Shown: in pieces, positions 16,734 to 24,838 of the stretch | How positions within the stretch are numbered: position 1 is the first letter of the stretch | Layout: every line of letters starts with the position of its first letter | Assembly (NCBI GenBank): GCA_945871805.1 | Contig: CAMBXE010000007.1 | Span: forward strand, 1 to 49,324 | From: Rhizobium sp. Q54 | Lineage (GTDB): Bacteria; Pseudomonadota; Alphaproteobacteria; Rickettsiales; UBA1997 | Direction: 5' to 3' | DNA: 49,324 nucleotides | Made by a program: the position numbers and the translations under genes | Notes under the pieces: model-generated | The model's input: only the letters and a program-made list of their open reading frames with translations | Told to the model about the DNA's origin: nothing | The model's database searches: none

Positions 16734-16761
16734 CTCAAATCTACAGAGTTAGAATCACTAA

Positions 16762-17766
16762 CTATGAAAGAGGAATATTATATTTTTTGCTCAAATAGCT
16801 TGCGACATCCTTAAGATCTTGTTTCTTAAGAACTGCGTCAAAAATAATGACTTCAGAAATTAGACCTTTCCAAGCTTTTGTTGCAGAAGTCGTTCCGCCA
16901 ATGAGCAGGCTAGCTGTAGGTGCGACTACTGTAGTTGCTGATGCTCCAGTCGCTTGTCCGTTATTACCAACAATGGTGTTGTCAGCGATGGTGGCAAAAC
17001 TATTGCCGCCATTGATGTAGAGGTAAGTAGTTTTAGTTCCCGAAAGATTGGGGGCATTGTAACCAGAGTAAGTGATGGTGGCAATTTCTTGAGTTGTTGG
17101 AAGAGCTGCAGTTGCTAGTGCTTTGGTAGCGCCAACCTGAATAGTTCTTTTATTGGTCACGGCGTTGTCTCTGAAATATCCCCATCCGTTAGTAGCTGCG
17201 ACACCATTATAAAGCACAGTATAATCAGCGCCAGTTGCGGTATCATCTAACTTATAAACCATGAAGGCAGTAAAGGCGTTAACATTATTAGGATCTGCAG
17301 TAGAGACTACTGGAGACGGTACTAATAGCTTTGCAGATGTTGAAAGGGAGAGAATCCCGGCGGTTGTGTTGGTGCCATCAAACTTAATTGACGGTAAACC
17401 GTTAATGCCATCACTGTCATATTTAATGGCTGCAGTTCCTGTTGTGGTAACCCCAGAAGCTGGAATAGCGAAGAATTTAGACGCAGTTTGTGAATTTAAG
17501 TCATTCCATTGAAGAAGAGGAGATTCATCATCTAGTTCAGAAGTGGGGAAGCTCGCATCTTCCGTAGGTTCAAGCCAAAGAGATAGGCCTCTTATGCCGG
17601 TCACCGGGGAACTTGCAGTTAGGTTTTGCGCTGATTTTAGCTTAGATTGTCTAACCAGGCGTGAGCTCTGAGTAATGCCCGCGATAATAATACCAACGAT
17701 TAGAGTTACGATTGAAAGCTCAATCAGTGAAAATGCTGTCGATGCTTTTGACTTATGTTTGTTCAT
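16762..17766 (-). CDS. Prepilin-like protein with LamG-type lectin domain, copy 2
   Basis: Same architecture as copy 1: leader to A11, FSLIELSIV-type pilin helix, then a lectin-like beta domain. The 32 residue differences fall at positions 21, 60, 69, 75, 77, 92, 95, 118, 146-156, 174-182, 201-204, 220, 224, 239, 241, 256-276, 285, 311 and 330. The first 59 residues change only once, whereas the middle of the presumed beta domain changes most. All 33 underlying base changes are replacements. This copy directly follows nhaA and keeps the ancestral location. Surface display and ligand binding are inferred from the family, not shown. Confidence 0.83.
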   Translation of the reverse strand: MNKHKSKASTAFSLIELSIVTLIVGIIIAGITQSSRLVRQSKLKSAQNLTASSPVTGIRGLSLWLEPTEDASFPTSELDDESPLLQWNDLNSQTASKFFAIPASGVTTTGTAAIKYDSDGINGLPSIKFDGTNTTAGILSLSTSAKLLVPSPVVSTADPNNVNAFTAFMVYKLDDTATGADYTVLYNGVAATNGWGYFRDNAVTNKRTIQVGATKALATAALPTTQEIATITYSGYNAPNLSGTKTTYLYINGGNSFATIADNTIVGNNGQATGASATTVVAPTASLLIGGTTSATKAWKGLISEVIIFDAVLKKQDLKDVASYLSKKYNIPLS

Positions 17767-17858
17767 GTTGTTGAGATTTTCGTTGAAGGAAAACTGGGAA
17801 AATTTCCTACTATTAGAGTCCAGGAAGTGTGAGCTGATTAAAAGCGGTTACTTATTGT

Positions 17859-19061
17859 TCAAGCGCTAAAACCTCTTTGTCCTTTTTTGAAACTGAAAGC
17901 TACGACAGTTGCAAGCATTGCTGAGAAAAATGATCCACAGAGCACGCCAATTTTGACTTCATCAAACATAAAATCGTTAGCTAGATTATTTTCTAAGAAA
18001 GCAAGTGAGCCAATAAATAAACTCATTGTAAATCCAATGCCAGTAAGGATGGCGGCAATATAAAGTTCTGACCAACTTGTGTTGCGCGGTAGGCGTGCAA
18101 TATTAAATTTTACTGCAAGAAAGCTGAAAAACATTACCCCGATTTGTTTACCAAAAACTAATCCGAAAGTAATCCCAAGAACCAGGGGCTGGGTAAAAAT
18201 ATCAACAGAAAAATTTTCTAATCGAACGCCGGCATTGGCAAAGGCGAAAAGCGGTAAAATTAAAAAATTTACGCCTGGAGAAATTTTGTGAGCAAGGTGA
18301 GCAAGTGGTGATTTATTCCCGATTTGCAGAGGAATAAATAAAGCTAGAAGTACGCCAGATAAGGTTGAATGAAGCCCTGATTTTAAAATCATCAACCATA
18401 AAAAAAATCCCAAAATTAAGTACAGATGGGTTTTGTTCGAATTAAAAAAATTGAGCAGACCAAGTCCAAGTAAAGCAATAAAAGCGAGGGCGATGTAAGC
18501 GAGGCTCAGATCGTGAGAGTAAAAAATGGCAATGATTAAAATTGCTGCGAGATCGTCTAGCACCGCAAGCGCAACTAAAAAAACTTTGAGCGAATTAGAA
18601 AATCTTTTGCCAAAAAGCGAAATTACTCCGTAAGCAAATGCGATGTCTGTTGCGGCGGGAATGGCAAAGCCGCGCATATTTTCTGGGTGATTAAAATTCA
18701 GTGCGACGAAAATCAGAATTGGAAAAATTATTCCACCAAGTGCGGCGATTGCCGGTAGGGCAAATTTTCGCTTTGTCGAAAGTTCGCCGACTAAAATTTC
18801 TCTCTTTAATTCCAGGCCAACCAACAAAAAAAAGATCGCCATCAAGAAATTATTAATCCAATCGAGGAAGTTCATTTCCTTGTGCAAGCCAATAAAACTA
18901 AGATCTAGCGGCACAGCAGATGAGAAAAATATTTTGTAAATTTCGTAATATTTGGAATTGGCAATGAGCATCGCCGCAACGGTTGCAACCAACAGAGAAA
19001 TGCCGATGGCGATTTCGGATTTAAAAAAAGTTGCTACTGGTTTGATGATTGGTTTGAGCAC
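17859..19061 (-). CDS. nhaA: Na+/H+ antiporter NhaA
   Basis: A 400-residue inner-membrane antiporter exchanging sodium for protons, for pH and salt tolerance. Hydrophobic helices span the whole length. The ion-binding aspartate pair of NhaA is visible in VALAVLDDLAAILIIA, and the unwound helix IV region in AIPAATDIAFAYGVIS. Length and order fit E. coli NhaA. The stop codon (17859-17861) lies within the segment duplicated with the prepilin-like genes. It starts 7 bases after the pth stop, so pth and nhaA are probably cotranscribed. Confidence 0.95.
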   Translation of the reverse strand: MLKPIIKPVATFFKSEIAIGISLLVATVAAMLIANSKYYEIYKIFFSSAVPLDLSFIGLHKEMNFLDWINNFLMAIFFLLVGLELKREILVGELSTKRKFALPAIAALGGIIFPILIFVALNFNHPENMRGFAIPAATDIAFAYGVISLFGKRFSNSLKVFLVALAVLDDLAAILIIAIFYSHDLSLAYIALAFIALLGLGLLNFFNSNKTHLYLILGFFLWLMILKSGLHSTLSGVLLALFIPLQIGNKSPLAHLAHKISPGVNFLILPLFAFANAGVRLENFSVDIFTQPLVLGITFGLVFGKQIGVMFFSFLAVKFNIARLPRNTSWSELYIAAILTGIGFTMSLFIGSLAFLENNLANDFMFDEVKIGVLCGSFFSAMLATVVAFSFKKGQRGFSA

Positions 19062-19068
19062 TTATAAG

Positions 19069-19626
19069 TTAATAAAATTTATTCAAAAATTTGTCGTAAT
19101 TTCCGGATAAAATTTCTCCGATTAATTCAGAAATTTTCTGACTTATTTTGTCTACCTCGATCATTTCTGCCGCTGAGAATTTTCCTAAAACATGGTCAGA
19201 AACTTGTAATTGCTGAATCTCTGATCTTCCTACTCCTAAGCGCAATCGCAGATAATTTCTGCCGATTGAGTAATCAATTGATCGAAGTCCGTTATGCCCG
19301 GCATTTCCGCCGCCGGTTTTTATTTTTACGCGGCCCAAAGGCAGATCAATTTCATCGTGAAAAACTAAAATATTTTTTGGAGCAATTTTGTAGAAATTCG
19401 CCGCCTCAATAACTGCGCGGCCAGAGAGATTCATAAAAGTGTGCGGCTTTAGCGCGATAACTTTTTCTCCGTCAATTTCGCCGCTAAAAATTTCGCTCTT
19501 AAATTTTTTTCCTTGAGCCTGAAAATCGTGATCATCAATGATTTGATCGAGCAATAAAAAACCAAAATTATGTCGAGTCCGTTCGTATTCTCTGCCGATA
19601 TTTCCTAATCCAACAAGAAGATGCAT
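19069..19626 (-). CDS. pth: Peptidyl-tRNA hydrolase
   Basis: A 185-residue esterase that frees tRNA from prematurely released peptidyl-tRNA. Family signatures are present: GLGNIGREYERTRHNFGF with the catalytic histidine near residue 20, KPHTFMNLSGRAV, FHDEIDLPLGRVKIKTGGGN with the catalytic aspartate, and GHNGLRSI. Length is typical. In many bacteria pth follows rplY (L25); here it follows a coiled-coil protein instead, with a 4-base gap. Confidence 0.96.
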   Translation of the reverse strand: MHLLVGLGNIGREYERTRHNFGFLLLDQIIDDHDFQAQGKKFKSEIFSGEIDGEKVIALKPHTFMNLSGRAVIEAANFYKIAPKNILVFHDEIDLPLGRVKIKTGGGNAGHNGLRSIDYSIGRNYLRLRLGVGRSEIQQLQVSDHVLGKFSAAEMIEVDKISQKISELIGEILSGNYDKFLNKFY

Positions 19627-19630
19627 AGAG

Positions 19631-20671
19631 TTACAAAACGACGTTACTTAAACCGTCGGCATCCATGATTTCAAATCCAAATCTTTCTGCTTTTTCAAAA
19701 TAATGAATCGCCTTGAGGGCTTGCAGTTCAAGCTTCGAAGGCAATGCGATTACTGTAGTAACTTTGTCAAATTTTGCCTTGGTTGTCGCCATTACCTTAG
19801 CAATTGAATCGCGATATTTTGGATCATTCAAATAAGCGAAGTACCTATCGAGTTTTTGTTTAAGTTCATTTTCGGCCGCTGCTTTATCGACAAGTTTCAT
19901 CTGCTCGAATTCTGTCAAATAGTGACAGGCTTTAAAATCAATAATGCGAAGGGTCTCTTTGTCGATAAAAGCAACTTCACACAGCAGCATCTTGGCTTTA
20001 TGTTCGTCAAAATTACCTGGCAAAAAATAATCCTTATTAACCAAGCGACCGCTTGCCTTCATTGTCTCGACGAGATCATTAATAAATCTTTTTGACGAAG
20101 CTCCGTTGATGTTGATGTCGCGTTTCGGCGCCTCATGTTTCGGCGCTATTTTCGGCGCCATTTTTTCTGGAACAGAAAAACTCTCAGAGAAATCAGTAAC
20201 GGTTTTAGAAACTCGCCCAAGAAGATTGCGAGTCGTTTCAATTTCTTGTTTGTAGCTGTCATTTAATTTTTTGTAGAGGTCGTTGCCGACTTTAATTATC
20301 GCGTCCTTAGAATCGCGCATCACCGCATCTTGCATCACTTTCCAGTCATTCATGCGATTCTCCAAATCTTGCATTTTTTGCAAAGTTAGGGCGATTTGTT
20401 TTTCAGCGCTAAGGCGAAGTTTAATCTCATTTTCTTTATCTTTGCGCAGTTCGTCGATCTCGAGCAGAAGATTTTGGATTTTTTGACTGTCGGTTCTCGT
20501 TTCCTCGACAAGTCTTGCGTCGGCGGTGCGCAGAGCCGCAGATTGCTCGTCAGATTTTTTGCGCAACGCTTTAATTTCGTTAGTTGAAGAGAGACGAAAA
20601 TGCGAATAACGAAGATAGATCAAGACCATCATTATGGCCATTCCGACTTCACTTAAAATGATGTAAGACAT
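19631..20671 (-). CDS. Membrane-anchored coiled-coil protein, RmuC-like
   Basis: A 346-residue protein with an N-terminal hydrophobic helix (about 3-21), a long coiled coil (about 30-160, rich in Lys, Glu and Leu), a short Pro/Lys linker, and a C-terminal globular part. The latter contains CEVAFIDKETLRIIDFKACH (231-250), in which E232, D245 and K247 resemble a PD-(D/E)XK nuclease core, followed by a helical segment DRYFAYLNDPKYRDSI. Overall plan and these motifs resemble RmuC, a putative DNA-recombination nuclease that limits rearrangement at inverted repeats. The similarity is weak to moderate by eye and the protein is shorter than E. coli RmuC (475 residues), so the name is tentative. It lies between panC and pth on one strand. 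Confidence 0.5.
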   Translation of the reverse strand: MSYIILSEVGMAIMMVLIYLRYSHFRLSSTNEIKALRKKSDEQSAALRTADARLVEETRTDSQKIQNLLLEIDELRKDKENEIKLRLSAEKQIALTLQKMQDLENRMNDWKVMQDAVMRDSKDAIIKVGNDLYKKLNDSYKQEIETTRNLLGRVSKTVTDFSESFSVPEKMAPKIAPKHEAPKRDININGASSKRFINDLVETMKASGRLVNKDYFLPGNFDEHKAKMLLCEVAFIDKETLRIIDFKACHYLTEFEQMKLVDKAAAENELKQKLDRYFAYLNDPKYRDSIAKVMATTKAKFDKVTTVIALPSKLELQALKAIHYFEKAERFGFEIMDADGLSNVVL

Positions 20672-20686
20672 GTTATCTATTTTTGG

Positions 20687-21508
20687 TTAGAGTGCTAAGT
20701 TATCGATTAATCTGATCCCGTCTAAGTAAGCAGCAACAAAAATGCGCGCCGGAATTTTTGTGCTAAAATCTACAATCAGATCGAGATTTTTTTCGTCACG
20801 AATTTCGAGGTAATCAATTTTTTCAAAACCAAGCGCCAGGAATTCGGATTTTTTTTCTGCAAGAATTGTCGGATCAATTTTAATCTCAGACAAAATTCTA
20901 AATATGTTCGCAGCCTTGATTTTAGCAGCCTTAGACAATCTTTGATTTCGCGAAGACATCGCTAATCCGCTTTCTTCGCGCAGAGTGGGCTCAGCAAAAA
21001 TCTCGACGTTAAAATTCAAATCGCTCACCAATTTTTTAATCACCAAAACTTGCTGAAAATCTTTTTCGCCGAAAATTGCGATGTCGGGTTTAATGATGTT
21101 GAAGAGTTTGGTGATGATTAAAGCAACTCCGTCAAAATGCCCAGGGCGCGTGGCTCCGCAGAGAGAATCGCTCAGAGAATTTAGATTAACTTTACAGGCA
21201 AAATCTTCCGAAAAAATTTCCGAATGCTCGGGAGCAAAAACACAAGACGGATCAAGCGCGCGCAGTTTTTCTAAATCTTGTTCGAGAGTTTTTGGATATT
21301 TTTCGTAATCACCTTGGTCATTGAATTGCGCCTTATTCACAAAAATACTGACGACCGAAATCTCGCCAACTTCCTTGGCCTTTTTTACCAAAGCCAAATG
21401 CCCCTCATGTAGCGCCCCCATTGTTGGCACGAAAGAAACCGTTTTGCCGAATTCAGTTTCAGCTCGTAAAAATTCTCTTACTTCTTGGATGGTTTTGGCG
21501 ACAAACAT
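20687..21508 (-). CDS. panC: Pantothenate synthetase
   Basis: Ligates pantoate and beta-alanine with ATP in vitamin B5/CoA synthesis (273 residues). Nucleotidyltransferase motifs are clear: VPTMGALHEGHLALVKKAK with the HxGH element, VSIFVNKAQFNDQGDYEKYP, GEKDFQQVLVIKKLV and SSRNQRLS near the KMSKS-like site. panB and panD are not in the window. It starts just left of a palindromic repeat (21537-21595). A 15-base gap separates its stop from the RmuC-like gene. Confidence 0.96.
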   Translation of the reverse strand: MFVAKTIQEVREFLRAETEFGKTVSFVPTMGALHEGHLALVKKAKEVGEISVVSIFVNKAQFNDQGDYEKYPKTLEQDLEKLRALDPSCVFAPEHSEIFSEDFACKVNLNSLSDSLCGATRPGHFDGVALIITKLFNIIKPDIAIFGEKDFQQVLVIKKLVSDLNFNVEIFAEPTLREESGLAMSSRNQRLSKAAKIKAANIFRILSEIKIDPTILAEKKSEFLALGFEKIDYLEIRDEKNLDLIVDFSTKIPARIFVAAYLDGIRLIDNLAL

Positions 21509-21536
21509 TTGCTTTAGAAATTAGTGTTTTTTTATT

Positions 21537-21595
21537 CGTCATTGCGAGGAGCGACAGCGACGTGGATGAATTGCCGCGCTGCGCTCGCAATGACG
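21537..21595. repeat. Palindromic repeat, left of the 933-residue protein gene
   Basis: A 59-bp imperfect palindrome with ends CGTCATTGCGAG and CTCGCAATGACG. The same ends and interior occur in a 78-bp version at 24470-24547. The two copies bracket the gene at 21618-24419. This sequence type recurs in many genomes as an intergenic palindrome; here the bracketing is the notable point. Confidence 0.9.
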
Positions 21596-21617
21596 ACATC
21601 AGGGGACGAGAGTAAAA

Positions 21618-24419
21618 CTAATGCTCGTTTTGCTCCTGAGAACTTTTTTCTTTCTCTACTTTTGCTGCGTCCACAAATGACCCAGATATTGATTGTGGCG
21701 AGTTACTCGGTGGAATTATTTCGTTTCGCACCTCCAATCTTTCTGCCGAAAATAATTCCCCGCGCATTGCTTCGGGCAGCTCAGCTCTGTCGGTTAGAAA
21801 GACAGGAATTTCTGGATGTTGTTTAGCAAAATATTCCGCGCGTCCCGCAGATTGTTTAACTCGACCTATTCCCCTCGCGTCGGAAATGAGCGCGATTATT
21901 TTGGCATTTTTTTCTGCCGGAATGGGCAGAGTAATTCCATTTGCATCCTCTAAAATATCTTCCGCCTTCAGCTCTAAATCTTTTAATCGCGACGTAAAAA
22001 AAACGTCAGCCAACTGCTTTGGACAGTTGCCACAGCGGTAACGATCCCCTCCTTCGTGAGTAAAATTAAAATCTTGATGCGTTGCAAAAGACAGACCAAC
22101 GGCAACTTTTTCTTCGTCGCTGCTCGCTGAATCAAATCGCGATTTTAACCCCGGGTAATAATTATCGATTGAAAAGACGATCGTTTTCAACTTATCCAGC
22201 GCCCCACGATTTGCAAAGTCAGTCATCTGTCTTCCAAGCTCTACCCAGCCGTCGTAATCAACGAGCAAAGTTTTTCCTTCGAGATCCAGATGCCGCGGAA
22301 GATTGTGCCATTCGCAGCCAATCACGTCAGTAAGCTCGCTAGGAATCGGGTGATTAATCGCAGTTAGTCGCAATGCCGGAGGATCGATTTGTAAGTCAGG
22401 AGCCACCGCCGAAATTTTTTGTGCCACCGTTTTTTCTGCGCGAAATTTCTTGATATTTTCTTGCACAAAATCTTGCTCAATTCTTGCCGTACCTTGCGCT
22501 ACATCGATTGTGATTGTGCCAAAATTAGCGATTGGTGTTGGCTCTTTTGATAGGAGATGTCCGAATTGATTTCCGCCGACGGAGAAAATTGGAATGTCAG
22601 ATTCATCCGCGAATTGATTAAATCTTTCGGCGCTTTCGGGGCTGATTTTTTTTCCAGCATGCACGGGATTGCCGACAAGAATCGCCGAAACATTTGCGAG
22701 TGCTCCAGCCTGCCTCGCCTCGCGCAGCGCGCTTGTAATCGCATCGTAACCACTCACTCCTTCAATCATTAAAACAGTATTTGGCGGAAATTTTGGTTGC
22801 CAATCGGTGTAGAGCGAAGATTCCAAACCGCCGCTAACCGTGGCGTAAACTGTGCCGCGAATTTGTTCGGGAGAGTCGTGTCGTGCGACTTGCGTGATTT
22901 GATCGAACTCACTTATTCCGCCGCTTTGAAGAGATTCCGCAGCTTGTCGTAACAGGTCCGCATCCTGCAAAGTTGTGTGTCCGTAGTGCGAAGGAAAACC
23001 GAATTGCGCGAGGGCGAGCTGAATATTTGAGACGTCGCTCATCCCAACAATCGTTGGTAGCGAGCGATCTTTTGGAAAACCATTTTCTGCGCCGGCGGCG
23101 TATTCAAGAGTCTCGCCACTTACACGATCAAGCTGATGTTCTTTTAAATATTTTTGCGAATTTTTGCCATATTCGACCAAAAGTTTTGCAACCTCCGGAC
23201 AAGACTCCCCGCCATGCACCGCCCACATCGCGACTAACTCAGGATCTTGCGCAAAATTAATGATTTGTCGTGCGCGCTGCTCGGCCGTGTTGGCGATTTC
23301 TGCGCCGACAAATGGGTAAAAATTACTGACGCTGTCGGGTAAAAATTCTGTACGAAATCCTAGTGATTTTAGTTTTTCTGCATCTTGTTCGATTGTTGAT
23401 CCAACTACGTCTCCTCTAACTCCAGGAGTAATCAGTGCGATTTTCATTTTACACAATTCGCGCATTTCTTCCGCCGGAAATTCGGTGAGTTTAGTTGGGT
23501 CTTTGCGCAATGTTTTTTGGAATTGCTGCATGTATTCGCTTATTAGCTTGTGGCGCTTAGCAAGTGCGAGCACCTCAGGAGTCTGCGCTCTAGACTCGCG
23601 TGAAATTGCGTCGAGACCAAGCGCTAAATCGTAGCCGCGATTTTTTTCAAAAAATTCTCGCTCTTCGGCAGAGAGTTCAAAATCAAGCGAAGTCGCGAGA
23701 CCAAAATCTGAGAAATAAATTTGCTCGCCGTCGGTTAAAATATTTTTATTGTGCCCGTCGAAGTGAATCATTCCTTTGCTTTCCATGAAGGCGGTAGTTG
23801 ACCTGATCTCTCTTTCTACCATTTCGACATTACGCCTTTTTGCGTGTCTTCCTGCAACTTCTTCCGAGAATAAATAGTGACTAAGATTCTGCGGAATGCT
23901 CTCGAGAAAAACGACAACACTGTGCGAAGAATTTTCGATTGCCTCGAGGCGATTTCGCACAGCTTGCGATTTGCCCCAATATTTTTGATCCGCGTCGAGA
24001 AACTCTTTTTGTTCTTCGTTAATTTCCGGGGCTTTTGTTTTTGCGACGATTCGCTGTCCGTAGAGTAGTGGAAAATTTGGACATTCGCCGCTCAAAACCC
24101 AGTCACTTGTCATTTGATGTGCAGCTACTTCGCGATTGGCGCCAAATCCCGCAGAGCCAATTCCGTATTGGTAGTAAGTCGGTAGGTCAAAAATGTTTTT
24201 TGTTGAGCCGGGATGTTCCATTTCAAAATCGGTGAGCGAGATGCGCTTGGCAAAAATTGGTACTCCTTCGATTTCTAACTTCACCGCCGTTCCACCAATT
24301 CCGGCGTGAACCTGTTCGGAATCTTGCAACATCTTGGCGACGTCTTCGTCGCTCATTTCAGCAAGTTTTTCAGAAACTTTTTTGTGATTTGCGCGACGCT
24401 GTTCGAGGGTGAGAGGCAT
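21618..24419 (-). CDS. Kinase-fold / S66-peptidase-fold / unknown-domain fusion protein
   Basis: A 933-residue soluble protein with no known name. (1) Residues 35-270 look like a protein-kinase/phosphotransferase fold: lysine K58 (VPIFAKRI), E97 (GANREVAAH), hinge VVVFLESIPQNL, catalytic loop HFDGHNKN (219-226) and DFG (238-240), so all key residues are present. (2) Residues 325-660 resemble S66 peptidases (LD-carboxypeptidase/MccF): MKIALITPGVRGD, probable nucleophile S406 (WAVHGGESCP), GMSD (459-462), E553 (VLMIEGVSG) and H620 (GGNQFGHLL). (3) Residues 685-900 are unrecognised and include RYRCGNCP. No signal peptide is seen, so it is probably cytoplasmic. The gene is bracketed by two palindromic repeats and stands alone between panC and prmC. 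Function is unknown; phosphorylation plus amide cleavage of a peptide-like or muropeptide-like substrate is inference. Confidence 0.72.
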   Translation of the reverse strand: MPLTLEQRRANHKKVSEKLAEMSDEDVAKMLQDSEQVHAGIGGTAVKLEIEGVPIFAKRISLTDFEMEHPGSTKNIFDLPTYYQYGIGSAGFGANREVAAHQMTSDWVLSGECPNFPLLYGQRIVAKTKAPEINEEQKEFLDADQKYWGKSQAVRNRLEAIENSSHSVVVFLESIPQNLSHYLFSEEVAGRHAKRRNVEMVEREIRSTTAFMESKGMIHFDGHNKNILTDGEQIYFSDFGLATSLDFELSAEEREFFEKNRGYDLALGLDAISRESRAQTPEVLALAKRHKLISEYMQQFQKTLRKDPTKLTEFPAEEMRELCKMKIALITPGVRGDVVGSTIEQDAEKLKSLGFRTEFLPDSVSNFYPFVGAEIANTAEQRARQIINFAQDPELVAMWAVHGGESCPEVAKLLVEYGKNSQKYLKEHQLDRVSGETLEYAAGAENGFPKDRSLPTIVGMSDVSNIQLALAQFGFPSHYGHTTLQDADLLRQAAESLQSGGISEFDQITQVARHDSPEQIRGTVYATVSGGLESSLYTDWQPKFPPNTVLMIEGVSGYDAITSALREARQAGALANVSAILVGNPVHAGKKISPESAERFNQFADESDIPIFSVGGNQFGHLLSKEPTPIANFGTITIDVAQGTARIEQDFVQENIKKFRAEKTVAQKISAVAPDLQIDPPALRLTAINHPIPSELTDVIGCEWHNLPRHLDLEGKTLLVDYDGWVELGRQMTDFANRGALDKLKTIVFSIDNYYPGLKSRFDSASSDEEKVAVGLSFATHQDFNFTHEGGDRYRCGNCPKQLADVFFTSRLKDLELKAEDILEDANGITLPIPAEKNAKIIALISDARGIGRVKQSAGRAEYFAKQHPEIPVFLTDRAELPEAMRGELFSAERLEVRNEIIPPSNSPQSISGSFVDAAKVEKEKSSQEQNEH

Positions 24420-24469
24420 TGGTCGATTTTGATTGTAATTTTTTTGCCTGTCCCTCTTTGGCCGCTACT

Positions 24470-24547
24470 CGTCATTGCGAGGAGCGAAAGCGACGTGGCA
24501 ATCCAGAACGGGAATGAATGGATTGCCGCGCTACGCTCGCAATGACG
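24470..24547. repeat. Palindromic repeat, right of the 933-residue protein gene
   Basis: Arms of about 30 nt (CGTCATTGCGAG... and ...CTCGCAATGACG) with an internal ATCCA/TGGAT pairing. It matches the 21537-21595 copy, which lacks about 19 central bases. Confidence 0.9.
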
Positions 24548-24645
24548 AGCAAAAAATGCGCGACGTTATTAAAGGGTGGGCATTGTAATTATTGGAGAAA
24601 AAATTTCCTTAAGTCGCAACTTCGCTCGACCGGCGAAAATTTGAA

Positions 24646-24725
24646 TTCACGAGTTTAAGGGCTCAACTCGTGAATTGGCAATTTTTTTTACTCTAATTCA
24701 CGAGTTGAACCCTTAAACTCGTGAA
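24646..24725. repeat. 31-bp-arm inverted repeat, each arm itself palindromic
   Basis: Arms 24646-24676 and 24695-24725 are reverse complements with one mismatch around an 18-base AT-rich spacer. Each arm also contains TTCACGAG...CTCGTGAA, so nested hairpins or a cruciform can form. A T-rich stretch (24680-24689) lies in the loop. It could act as terminator for the leftward prmC neighbours only if transcription came from the left, which no gene here does. Confidence 0.85.
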
Positions 24726-24838
24726 CTGGGATTAGTTAGCTTGCGGGAAAGAAACTAGTTTCTAGCTAGTAAATTCAAGGGTTTACAAGAATTTTAAGAT
24801 TTTGCGCACGGTGCTCAAAATCTAGGAAAAAATGATTT

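Larger units (their letters stand above)
15512..17869. repeat. Tandem direct duplication (two units of about 1.18 kb)
   Basis: Unit 1 (about 15512-16682) and unit 2 (about 16701-17869) are offset by 1187 bases and align end to end. Each contains a terminator, the prepilin-like gene, its leader and the last bases of nhaA (AGCGCTTGA at the end). The nhaA tail in both units shows that the ancestral single copy lay beside nhaA and was duplicated leftward. I count 33 base differences inside the 1,005-bp reading frames and only about three in the 170 or so flanking bases. Confidence 0.92.
24420..24838. other. 419-base intergenic region carrying repeats
   Basis: No credible gene. It holds the palindromic repeat at 24470-24547, a degenerate half copy of the uvrC-end palindrome at 24618-24635, and the large inverted repeat at 24646-24725. 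The remainder (24730-24838) is AT-rich with no feature I can name. The promoter for the leftward 933-residue protein gene should lie within it. Confidence 0.6.

Noticed and set aside
15575-17766. Diversity-generating retroelement as cause of the prepilin-lectin differences
   Set aside because: The changes are not limited to adenines of one strand (C/G, T/G, A/T and transitions all occur), and no reverse transcriptase or template repeat is seen in the window.
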